NCBI RefSeq assembly: GCF_900182705.1 | Contig: NZ_FXTP01000001.1 | Span: forward strand, 124,001 to 188,000 | DNA length: 64,000 bases | Source: Gracilimonas mengyeensis | Lineage (GTDB): Bacteria > Bacteroidota > Rhodothermia > Balneolales > Balneolaceae | Direction of reading: 5' to 3' | Shown here: positions 1-7,587 of the stretch, piece by piece | Layout: every line of letters begins with the position of its first letter | Position numbering within the stretch: the stretch's first letter is position 1 | Position numbers and translations under genes: made by a program | Notes under the pieces: model-generated | Databases searched by the model: none | Seen by the model: only the letters and a program-made list of their open reading frames with translations | What the model was told of the DNA's origin: nothing

Positions 1-1733
1 TCCGGTTTCTGCTGAACTTGTATCCCGAAACCCCGGAAGCCGTGCAGTGGGCGGCTGCGGCTTGCCTGAATGCCCAGCAAAAGGGTCATGTGTGCCTGGA
101 CATCAGCAAACTATCGGGATTTGTTTTTGGTGATCCTTCTTCCGGCATGGAAATATCTGACCAGCTAAAAAAAGAATGGCTGCATCAGCTGGAAAAATGT
201 GAATGGGTGAGTGACGGGGTAGAAGTGAGTCCACTTGTTTTAGAAGACAGCCGTTTATATTTACACCGGTTTTGGAAGTATGAAGAAGAACTTGCCAGGT
301 GGTTAACCGAAAAAGCACATCAAACCAATACCATTACTGCCGATCAGGAGCGGATTATCCGGAAACTGGCAGCACCCGCAGCTGATTTATTTGAGGTGAA
401 CTGGCAACAGGTGGCACTGTGTCTAAGTTTCTTAAAAGACATGGTGGTTATTTCTGGAGGGCCCGGAACTGGAAAAACCTATACGGTATTGAATATCATT
501 GCAGCCCAGGCCATGGCCGCTTCGGATGACAAGTTTCGTATTGCTCTGGCAGCGCCTACCGGTAAGGCTGCCCGACGCTTGATTGAATCAATTGAAGCAG
601 GAAAGGCACAATTGCCAGAACCAGTTCAAGAGGAGATTGAAATACCAGAGACAGCTCTGACCGTTCATAAACTGTTGGGAGCCGGGTACCGGCAAAATCA
701 GTTCAGGTATCACACCAAAAATAAGCTTCCGTATGATTTGGTGGTAGTAGACGAAGCCTCTATGCTGGATATTACCATGTGGGTTCGGTTGGTGCAGGCT
801 TTGGACGAAGACACCAAATTGGTGGTATTGGGTGATAAAGATCAGCTGGCTTCGGTAGAATCGGGTTCTATTTTGGGTGATATCTGTGCCGGTGACAATA
901 GCTTTTCTGTTCCTGTCACTCAGCAGATTGCACGGATTACCGGTATGCAGATAGACTCTGTTGATGAACATCCGGTTATCAATGATTGTGTAGTATTTCT
1001 TACCAAGAGCTATCGATTTGGGGAAGAAAGCGGCATTGGGAAATTTGCAAATGCTGTGAACCGCTCGGATACGGAAGAGGCTCTGAAGCTCTTAAAAAGT
1101 GATCGGTATGATGACTTGAACTGGCAGGGTTTGTCGAACAAGAATATGAAAGCTTTGATTGACACTTATGCCGTGCAGCATTTTGAGAACTATTCCGGTC
1201 ATGCCGAAAACGAACAGCTTGCGCAATCAAACCAAAGAAAAATACTATGTGCATTACGGCGCGGACCTTTTGGAGTGGAGCAAATTAACCGGGAGGCGGA
1301 ACGAAAAATCCGACACAGAAAAGGACTCTTACAAAGTCAGGAGTGGTATGCCGGGCGTATTGTAATGAGTACTCGAAACGATAGTGTTCTAAAAGTTAAA
1401 AACGGTGAGCTTGGAATATGTCAGGGTGAGGAAACTCCACGGATCAGTTTTGAAGGTGAAAAAGCACTAAAGGTAGCACCTGCCCGTTTGATGAATTACG
1501 AGCCGGCTTACGCCATTACGATTCATAAAAGCCAGGGCTCAGAGTTCAATGAAATTGCAATAATTCTCCCGGATAAAATGAACCCTGTTTTATCAAAAGA
1601 GATTATCTATACTGCAGTGACACGTGCACGGAAAGACACCCTCATTTTAGCCGAAGAAGAAGTGCTCCGAAAAGCCATCGAAAATTCAGTTGAACGGCAC
1701 AGCGGATTAAAGAAAAAACTTTGGAACAATTGA
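1..1733 (+). CDS. recD: RecD-like exodeoxyribonuclease V alpha subunit (5' end outside window)
   Basis: This is the helicase subunit of RecBCD, a 5'-3' motor that works in double-strand break processing. The reading frame is open to the window edge: in-frame codons from position 3 run into the TTG at 18, so the true start lies upstream and only the last ~576 residues are visible. The Walker A motif GGPGTGKT is encoded near 457-480 and the Walker B segment VVVDEASMLD near 741-770. The C-terminal UvrD-like part shows AYAITIHKSQGSEF near 1510-1550 and the VTRAR motif near 1616-1630, both typical of superfamily 1B RecD helicases. Partner recB/recC genes would be expected upstream but cannot be seen. 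The gene ends at TGA and is followed by a candidate terminator. The family assignment is firm; the missing N-terminus is inferred from the open frame. Confidence 0.93.
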   Translation, partial: RFLLNLYPETPEAVQWAAAACLNAQQKGHVCLDISKLSGFVFGDPSSGMEISDQLKKEWLHQLEKCEWVSDGVEVSPLVLEDSRLYLHRFWKYEEELARWLTEKAHQTNTITADQERIIRKLAAPAADLFEVNWQQVALCLSFLKDMVVISGGPGTGKTYTVLNIIAAQAMAASDDKFRIALAAPTGKAARRLIESIEAGKAQLPEPVQEEIEIPETALTVHKLLGAGYRQNQFRYHTKNKLPYDLVVVDEASMLDITMWVRLVQALDEDTKLVVLGDKDQLASVESGSILGDICAGDNSFSVPVTQQIARITGMQIDSVDEHPVINDCVVFLTKSYRFGEESGIGKFANAVNRSDTEEALKLLKSDRYDDLNWQGLSNKNMKALIDTYAVQHFENYSGHAENEQLAQSNQRKILCALRRGPFGVEQINREAERKIRHRKGLLQSQEWYAGRIVMSTRNDSVLKVKNGELGICQGEETPRISFEGEKALKVAPARLMNYEPAYAITIHKSQGSEFNEIAIILPDKMNPVLSKEIIYTAVTRARKDTLILAEEEVLRKAIENSVERHSGLKKKLWNN

Positions 1734-1805
1734 AATAAAAAAAGCTACAATGCCGTGAAGCATCATAGCTTAATAAATATTGTACCCCAAAAGCCAACGT
1801 ATCAG

Positions 1806-1845
1806 GGGAGGCGGGTTGAGAGCCAGCCTCCCTTTACTTTTTCTA
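1806..1845 (+). terminator. recD: Candidate rho-independent terminator of recD
   Basis: A perfect 7-bp stem (gggaggc at 1806-1812, gcctccc at 1826-1832) with a 13-nt loop is followed by a T-rich tract (tttactttttct). It lies about 75 bases after the recD stop and fits intrinsic termination of plus-strand transcription. The loop is longer than usual, so confidence is moderate. Confidence 0.55.
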
Positions 1846-1976
1846 AACTCGCCTTTCTACGATTAAAATGTGCTTAGATGTTTTTAATCTGTGTTAGATA
1901 ATTTTTAAATCCAATAAATATTCACGGTTAACTATAGCTAATATGTTAATTAACGGGAGTTCGGGATGAGAAATAA

Positions 1977-2195
1977 ATTGCTCCGGCCTTCAGGGCGGTG
2001 AAAAAATATTCCTTTTATATTATAAAGAACCCGAATTTTGATGGTACTAAAGTCCATACGTTTGTCGAGGGTTGCTACAAAAATAGTAAAAGCCCCATAG
2101 TGCCAAAGCTTTGTAGAACGAATAATTTTGTAGCTCCATTGGGATAAAGCTTCATTTTTCTTTTCATTCTTCACCGGCCTGAAGGCCGGAGCAAT
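1977..2195. repeat. MITE/REPIN-like element with 24-bp terminal inverted repeats
   Basis: The two ends are inverted copies matching at 23 of 24 positions: 1977-2000 reads attgctccggccttcagggc+ggtg, and its reverse complement recurs at 2172-2195. Each arm contains the palindromic core cggcctgaaggccg or a near copy, so each can also fold on itself. The 171-bp interior has a 74-codon minus-strand frame but no transposase signature. This is the architecture of a small non-autonomous element mobilised in trans, either a MITE or a REP pair acted on by a RAYT-type TnpA. A similar downstream flank (acagtgaaagttgagatg) recurs near 5422-5440 beside another such element. Confidence 0.6.
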
Positions 2196-2669
2196 TACAG
2201 TGAAAGTTGAGATGTTATCTTGAATTCAGGTTAATGAGGGAAATACAGCCAAATCCATCATTCCATTTTCCGGTGTAAAGACTTGATGTTTTTTAAGAGA
2301 GAAACGGGGTGATTGATGTGTTGGATTTTATCTTGCTGCCCGGGGGCTATTCCATCACCTGGCTCTGGCATCAGCAAATGCTATATTCTTGCTCACGCTG
2401 AGCCGAATGATGGAATTTGTTGCATCTACGCCCATACCATTGCACGTTAATTTTATCTTCAAAAAAACGTTTCAAAAGAACTCCTATCTCGAAGCCGGCT
2501 TGATCTGGGTCTCCGCCCTTATCACTATAATGGGAAAAATTTTATTTTACATATATAATTGATTCTACTTTCTTTAACCTAATTTTTTCTTATTCATTTA
2601 TTAGATATTGGAACAAGTGTTCGTTTAGCTTTTACAAGGGAATGAACATCAATAAAAAATATATCAGAT

Positions 2670-3968
2670 ATGAATTTGACTAAATTAAATTTTCACAAGC
2701 TGTCGGTTTTTATATTGGGATTAGGCTTATTAGGATCTGCCTGTTCTTCAGATTCCAGCAGTAACAGTGATAGTAATTCAGCAATTATTGAAGGTTCTGT
2801 TCAGCAGCAACAAGCTAAAGCCGTACAAAGCGATGCCTACGTAGTGTCTGCTGCCAGAATAAATTCAGACGGATCTTTTTCAATCATTGAAGGATCAGAA
2901 ACAGAAGTAGATGCTTCTGGAAACTTTACCCTTACCGTGGATGCTGAAACTGCCAATAACATAGCAGTAGTGGCAGAAAATGAAGGACAAGAATTTAAGG
3001 GCTATCTTTCCTCAGAAATAGAAAACGGACAAACTTACACTTTAAAAACACTGAACACGGAATATACAGCCGAATCAGAAGTGTATGCGGAAGTAATAGC
3101 CTCTGGAAATTCTGACATCGTCCAGAAATCAGATATCGAAGCGATGATCTCAAGTGAAGCCGCTGCCAATATCGAATCGGATGCATCTGCAGCAGCAAAC
3201 ATTGCTTCCTCGCTGGAACACGCAGCGGAAGCCCGGGCAGAGTTTTTTGCCGTCCATGTTGAGAATAATTCACAAGCAGCACTGGAAACTACTTACGAGG
3301 AACTTGCAGAAGCCCAGGTTCGCCTTGAAGCTGAATTAGAGGCCAATACCAATGCCGAAGCGCGCCAGGAAGCGTATGAAGTGTTTACTCAATCCATCGT
3401 TGATGCCTACGCTGCAGCTGAACTGGAGGCTTCTTCCACAGCTAAAGCGATCGAGATGTGGAGCCGTGTAGCCATTAACAGTATGAGTGATGTTGAAGCA
3501 GACGTAAGAGAAGACGCAAGACTTCATGCCTCAACTATTACTGCTATTGCATTAGATCTGGCCGTACAAGCAGAAGCAGATGAGATGAATGACTCATCGC
3601 AGGAGGCTATTGCCGATGCTGGTCTGGAGCTTCAATCTGCGATAGAAACCAGTAATGGTATTCAGGGAGACATTGAAGCTGCCTTTGAGAGCTATCATGA
3701 AGACATAAGAAGTATAATAGAAAGTGATGGAGTTTTTGAAGCTGCATTGATCCTGGAAATTGACTCACAGATTAATGGTCCAAATGGAGCGAAAGCAGAT
3801 TTTTCCGGCTCTATTTCGTCCTCAGTAAGTGCTTCAATGATCAATAACATTTATACGGATTTCTATACCAGTATAGAGACTACCGTTGAGAACATATTTG
3901 GTTCAGATAATGAGGCCATGGTTGAAAGCATAACTGAAATCATGATTCTGATTAACCTGAATTCATAA
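2670..3968 (+). CDS. Alanine/glutamate-rich helical lipoprotein of unknown function
   Basis: I do not recognise a family. The product of 432 residues begins with a lipoprotein signal peptide: a basic N-terminus, a hydrophobic core (FILGLGLLG) and a lipobox ending at Cys25 (LGSAC-SS), then a Ser/Asn-rich linker. Residues ~37-130 look like a small beta-domain (IIEGSV..., 'DASGNFTLTVDAET'), similar in style to carboxypeptidase-regulatory or DUF4382-like folds. Residues ~135-400 are very rich in Ala, Glu, Ser and Asn, with long runs that should be alpha-helical and perhaps coiled coil. Export to the outer membrane is likely. It is a single-gene unit flanked by candidate terminators on both sides (1806-1845 and 3994-4023). 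Function is unknown. Confidence 0.8.
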   Translation: MNLTKLNFHKLSVFILGLGLLGSACSSDSSSNSDSNSAIIEGSVQQQQAKAVQSDAYVVSAARINSDGSFSIIEGSETEVDASGNFTLTVDAETANNIAVVAENEGQEFKGYLSSEIENGQTYTLKTLNTEYTAESEVYAEVIASGNSDIVQKSDIEAMISSEAAANIESDASAAANIASSLEHAAEARAEFFAVHVENNSQAALETTYEELAEAQVRLEAELEANTNAEARQEAYEVFTQSIVDAYAAAELEASSTAKAIEMWSRVAINSMSDVEADVREDARLHASTITAIALDLAVQAEADEMNDSSQEAIADAGLELQSAIETSNGIQGDIEAAFESYHEDIRSIIESDGVFEAALILEIDSQINGPNGAKADFSGSISSSVSASMINNIYTDFYTSIETTVENIFGSDNEAMVESITEIMILINLNS

Positions 3969-3993
3969 AGACTCCTTTTTAGAGAATAATCAG

Positions 3994-4023
3994 ACCCCGG
4001 GAGCTTTCTTCCGGGGTTTTTTT
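3994..4023 (+). terminator. Rho-independent terminator after the lipoprotein gene
   Basis: The stem accccgg (3994-4000) pairs with ccggggt (4011-4017), enclosing a 10-nt loop, and is followed directly by a run of seven T. It lies 26 bases downstream of the lipoprotein stop codon and is a textbook intrinsic terminator for plus-strand transcription. Confidence 0.85.
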
Positions 4024-4184
4024 ATGTGCCTTAAACAATTCTTTTCAAAACTCAGTTTTGGTATTTCACATATTATTGGTTCCTTTTGCAAGTGTAAAAG
4101 CAGGCATTACTTATGCCTTATCGCTGAGTAACTAATTATATTAATGCGTACTATTGGGCACGTTCTAAATTTTTTAGATTTTTC

Positions 4185-5015
4185 ATGAAATACCCCATTC
4201 AAAAAAAGTATCATTCTTTTAAAGAGCGCAGGAAAAGGCGTAAAAAAAACCTGCCGCCCGTAAATAAAAAAATTGCGGTTCCCAGCTTCTTTACCCTGAT
4301 GAACTTGTTTTCGGGTTTCCTTGCGATTATCTCAGTATCAGACGGAGATTTTATACGAGGTGCCTGGCTTATTGCTTTAGCCGGTTTGTTTGATGTGTTT
4401 GACGGGTTGATGGCCCGCCTGGCTGATGCCACCAGTGATTTTGGCATCGAACTGGATTCTATTTGTGATATGGTTTCTTTTGGAGTGGCACCGGGCTTTT
4501 TGATCTACACCTGGACACTGCATGAATTGGGACTCGTGGGCATCATTGTAAGTGCTTTGCCACCTTTGTGTGGGGCGGTACGTTTGGCCCGTTTCAACGT
4601 AAATGCACGTCTGCAACCCAGTCAGGATCATTTTATAGGACTGCCTATCCCGGCTCAGGCCATCATTCTTGGGGCATTTTTTCTGACCTTCCGCAACTCT
4701 AGCGAGCTTTTTTCCTTTTTTGAAAATGGCGTTAACTCTGTACTAATTCCTATTGTAGTAGTGATTTCATTCCTAATGGTGAGTACCATTCCATTTGACA
4801 AAATTCCCCGTTTTGACCGAAACACCCTTCGCAACAAAAAAGGCAACATCGTACTCTTTGTATTCTATCTGTTATTAATTGTGCTTTTTAAGGAATACGG
4901 ACTCATGGCTGTCTTTTCGATTTTTATTCTGAAAGGGATCGTAGTGGGTACTATTCGGTTTTTCAGGGATGATTTTCAGCAAGAGATGGAAGAAGAGTTT
5001 CAGGATTATAGTTAA
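4185..5015 (+). CDS. pssA: CDP-diacylglycerol--serine O-phosphatidyltransferase
   Basis: This integral membrane enzyme transfers phosphatidyl from CDP-diacylglycerol to L-serine, making phosphatidylserine, the precursor of phosphatidylethanolamine. The CDP-alcohol phosphotransferase signature D-G-x2-A-R-x8-G-x3-D-x3-D is complete, with Asp73-Gly74, Ala77-Arg78, Gly87, Asp91 and Asp95. The 276 residues carry about six to eight hydrophobic segments after a strongly basic N-terminal tail (KERRKRRKK, residues ~13-21). The length is normal for the Gram-positive/Bacteroidota-type PssA. No psd gene is adjacent. The ATG at 4185 follows a 216-base spacer after the previous gene, so it probably has its own promoter. 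Assignment is firm from the motif. Confidence 0.92.
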   Translation: MKYPIQKKYHSFKERRKRRKKNLPPVNKKIAVPSFFTLMNLFSGFLAIISVSDGDFIRGAWLIALAGLFDVFDGLMARLADATSDFGIELDSICDMVSFGVAPGFLIYTWTLHELGLVGIIVSALPPLCGAVRLARFNVNARLQPSQDHFIGLPIPAQAIILGAFFLTFRNSSELFSFFENGVNSVLIPIVVVISFLMVSTIPFDKIPRFDRNTLRNKKGNIVLFVFYLLLIVLFKEYGLMAVFSIFILKGIVVGTIRFFRDDFQQEMEEEFQDYS

Positions 5016-5057
5016 AAAAGTGAAGATGTCAGTAATTCGATTGCCATTTGTAAGCTA

Positions 5058-5376
5058 GTCCCCGAATGGGGACATACAATAATAGCCCAAGGTTACATCC
5101 ACTTAAGTAGATGTAACCCTGGGTAAGCAATACCAAAAAGATAAACCCGAGGCTTGCAAGTTTTTGAGTGATGAATGCTGGTCGAGGGTTGGGCGAAAGG
5201 GACTTTGGAGATAGCTTGCTAAAGCTTCGATTGAAATAATTGCCCGCTTCACCTTATGGGCGAAGCTTGGTGTTCTCATTTTTATCAACCCCGGGTTGCG
5301 CCTGTTAGCTCCCCGCAAGCGGGAGAGACTACACAGGCTTAACCGGGGCTATTCTTGTTTGACCCCATTCGGGGTC
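5058..5376. repeat. REP/MITE-like element with inverted ends and nested hairpins
   Basis: The left end gtccccgaatggggac (5058-5073) and right end gaccccattcggggtc (5361-5376) are inverted copies (14 of 16 matched) and each is itself palindromic. Just inside lies a hairpin pairing ggttacatc with gatgtaacc (about 5090-5120), framed by the tagccc...ctgggt core that also appears in the trp spacers at 23517-23537 and 25822-25845. The right half contains another palindromic block, ccccgcaagcgggg-like (about 5310-5330). A 71-codon minus-strand frame inside (5103-5318) has no family features and I treat it as spurious. This element fills the spacer between convergent pssA and wecB. Confidence 0.6.
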
Positions 5377-5458
5377 TTACTGTTCAGAGTACTATCGAAA
5401 TATCTAAAATGTACAGCAACTACTGTAAAAGTTGAGATGGTATATCGAACCGACTTTA

Positions 5459-6550
5459 TTATAACTGCTGAATGAAATCAGCGATACGTCTGGCAGCTTG
5501 TCCATCTCCAAAAACATCAGTGGCTTTAATCTCAGAAGGAGAGGTGAGGAGCTTGCCGGTTTCTTCAATAATTTTTGCAGTATCACTGCCTACCAATTTT
5601 CCTAAACCGGCATCGATGAGTTCCTGTCGTTCGGTTTCATTTCGTAACACTAAAACAGGTTTTCCCAAAGCCGCGGCTTCTTCCTGTATGCCCCCCGAAT
5701 CCGTAAGAATTAAATCAGCCCGCTCAATCAGGTGCAGAAAAGGAAGATAATCCAGTGGCTCAACCATCAAAAAGCGATCATTGGAAATACCGGAAGCATC
5801 TACTGCTTTTTTCACGTTTGGATTTGGATGAGCCGGAAATACTACCTTGGCGTGGGTATGTTTCTTCAGGATGCTTTCCACCGCTTTAAATATATTTACC
5901 AGGGGAGTGCCATGATTCTCTCGCCGGTGTGCGGTTAAAAGTATGAGAGTTTCTTCCGGATTGATATCAGATAACAGCTCCGGTTTGTGACTGGTAAAAT
6001 CCTGCATCTTCCTGATCATATGCAAGGCATCGATAACGGTATTGCCGGTGATGCTTACAGATGCTTCTGGCACGCCTTCCTTCAAGAGATTTTGCTGGCT
6101 GAGTTTTGTTGGTGCAAAATGATGGGAAGCTATCACCGAAATCTGTTTCCGGTTCATCTCTTCGGGAAAGGGATTGTAGAGGTCATGGCTCCGAAGACCA
6201 GCTTCCACATGCAGTACGGGGATTTTTAGGTAAAAAGCTGCAAGAGCAGTAAGGTATGAGGTAGTAGTGTCGCCCTGAACAATTACGTAATCGGGGGCCT
6301 TTTTACTCAATACATCTTTGAGCTTGGGCATCAGGTTTGCCGTCAAATCAAACAGATCCTGACCGGGTTTCATAATAGCAAGGTTCTCATCCGGCTGAAT
6401 ATCAAACAATGAAAGCAGCGGATCTGCAAGTTCCCGATGTTGTCCGGAATGCAGAACACTGACCTTGCTTGTATTTTCAAGGGCTCTAATGACTGGTGCC
6501 AGTTTTATGATTTCGGGACGGGTCCCAAAAGCAACTAAAATATGCTTCAT
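5459..6550 (-). CDS. wecB: UDP-N-acetylglucosamine 2-epimerase (non-hydrolysing)
   Basis: The enzyme interconverts UDP-GlcNAc and UDP-ManNAc in the cytoplasm, supplying ManNAc or ManNAcA units for surface polysaccharides. The 363-residue product begins with the diagnostic GTRPEIIK (residues 9-16) and shows VQGDTTTS, HVEAGLRS, TAHRREN and the C-terminal TDSGGIQEEAAALGKPVLVLR segment that binds the nucleotide. Length is normal. It is the last gene of the minus-strand polysaccharide run, 5 bases downstream of a glycosyltransferase gene, so it is almost certainly co-transcribed with it. No UDP-ManNAc dehydrogenase (wecC) is in the window. The assignment is firm; the polymer it serves is unknown. 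Confidence 0.95.
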   Translation of the reverse strand: MKHILVAFGTRPEIIKLAPVIRALENTSKVSVLHSGQHRELADPLLSLFDIQPDENLAIMKPGQDLFDLTANLMPKLKDVLSKKAPDYVIVQGDTTTSYLTALAAFYLKIPVLHVEAGLRSHDLYNPFPEEMNRKQISVIASHHFAPTKLSQQNLLKEGVPEASVSITGNTVIDALHMIRKMQDFTSHKPELLSDINPEETLILLTAHRRENHGTPLVNIFKAVESILKKHTHAKVVFPAHPNPNVKKAVDASGISNDRFLMVEPLDYLPFLHLIERADLILTDSGGIQEEAAALGKPVLVLRNETERQELIDAGLGKLVGSDTAKIIEETGKLLTSPSEIKATDVFGDGQAARRIADFIQQL

Positions 6551-6555
6551 CGTAA

Positions 6556-7587
6556 TTAATTCACCAAGGTTTTATAACTGTGGAGTGTTTTTTCAGCCAC
6601 TTTCTCCCAGCTGTACTGTTCCAAAATATGTTTTTTTAGATACGGACTGCTTTCTTTTCTAAACGCTTTTTGAATGCCGGCATAAATTGATTCTTCTGAT
6701 GCCGGCTCGATATATTCTACGCTTTCTCCAAAATAATCCTTAGTGCCGCCGTGTTTGGTTATCACAATCTGCGCTCCGGCCAATGCAGCTTCCATAGCAG
6801 CGATGCCGGGAGTTTCATAAAGGGAAGGCAACACAAATACTTTACATGCGGCGTAGGCTGAAGCCAGCAACTCAGAGTCGTGTGGGAGCGATGGAATTAA
6901 ATGCACATGATCTAACACAGCAGCAAGCTTTAGACACTCTTGGCTGTAATCATCATCCGCAAAATCACCAATAATAACCACCGGCATATCCAGCTTTTCG
7001 GCCGCCTTCAGCAAGCTCAATACATTTTTCCGGGCTGCTCCTGCCTGACCCGTAAAAAGCACAAAATCTTTAATTCCGTATTCGTTGATAAAAGCATCGG
7101 GCTTTGCCTCCGAAAAATGTGCTTCAACGCCATTGGGAATGACTTCTATTTTATCACCAGAAACAGAAAACCCTTCTTCAATCAACCGGGCTTCTTCGGA
7201 GGTGTTGGGCAAAAGCAGGTCTGCCTTGTGGCAAAGGTCGGCTTTGATACTGAAATCGGAACGTATACCTGATCCCAGGGAAGACAACCATTTTTCTGCG
7301 TTGATGGCTGTTTTTATGGTTCCGCTGCTTCGGGTAGAATAAAAAACGGTGGATAGTGCCAGGGGAACTTTGCTTGCCGCCACCTGATCGATAATGCCCG
7401 TGTTTTCGATGGAGGCACCAAACACATGCACCAGGTCCAGTTCCTCAAGTTTAGTTTCTTTCCACGGGGATATAAGATGAGCGGAAATGCCCAGCTTCTC
7501 CAAAAACTGAATGGTAAAGGAAGCCTGAGTGCGGATGCCACCATTTACAACAGAAATACTCATGGGAGCCACAAAGCCTACTTTCAT
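6556..7587 (-). CDS. GT4-type glycosyltransferase
   Basis: This is a retaining GT-B glycosyltransferase of the GT4/Glycos_transf_1 type, 343 residues. The N-terminal domain starts MKVGFVAPMSI and has a glycine-rich turn (NGGIRT, about residues 15-20), as in GT4 enzymes that receive lipid-linked acceptors. The C-terminal donor domain has the LFTGQAGARKN-type strand-loop (res ~155-165, FTGQAGAARKN) and the E-x7-E motif within SLYETPGIAAMEAALA. It overlaps the upstream deacetylase-domain gene by 4 bases, which supports translational coupling. It probably adds a sugar to the polysaccharide repeat assembled by the neighbouring genes. Donor and acceptor cannot be read from the sequence. Confidence 0.88.
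   Translation of the reverse strand: MKVGFVAPMSISVVNGGIRTQASFTIQFLEKLGISAHLISPWKETKLEELDLVHVFGASIENTGIIDQVAASKVPLALSTVFYSTRSSGTIKTAINAEKWLSSLGSGIRSDFSIKADLCHKADLLLPNTSEEARLIEEGFSVSGDKIEVIPNGVEAHFSEAKPDAFINEYGIKDFVLFTGQAGAARKNVLSLLKAAEKLDMPVVIIGDFADDDYSQECLKLAAVLDHVHLIPSLPHDSELLASAYAACKVFVLPSLYETPGIAAMEAALAGAQIVITKHGGTKDYFGESVEYIEPASEESIYAGIQKAFRKESSPYLKKHILEQYSWEKVAEKTLHSYKTLVN

Larger units (their letters stand above)
1734..2669. other. Gene-poor spacer between recD and the lipoprotein gene
   Basis: This 936-base stretch holds a candidate terminator (1806-1845) and a 219-bp inverted-repeat element (1977-2195). The rest is AT-rich. A 51-codon plus-strand frame (2407-2562) and short minus-strand frames are present, but none has a convincing ribosome binding site or recognisable protein family. 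I annotate no gene here. Confidence 0.6.

Noticed and set aside
1950-2174. 74-codon minus-strand frame inside the inverted-repeat element
   Set aside because: No family features, no clear ribosome binding site, and its end runs into the terminal repeat; most likely chance coding.
2407-2562. 51-codon plus-strand frame (MMEFVASTP...) and a protein-like minus-strand stretch around 2343-2445
   Set aside because: Neither can be assigned to a family and both are short and lack supporting signals; they may be decayed gene remnants.
5103-5318. 71-codon minus-strand frame in the pssA-wecB spacer
   Set aside because: It lies within a palindromic repeat element, which by itself creates open frames; no domain is visible.
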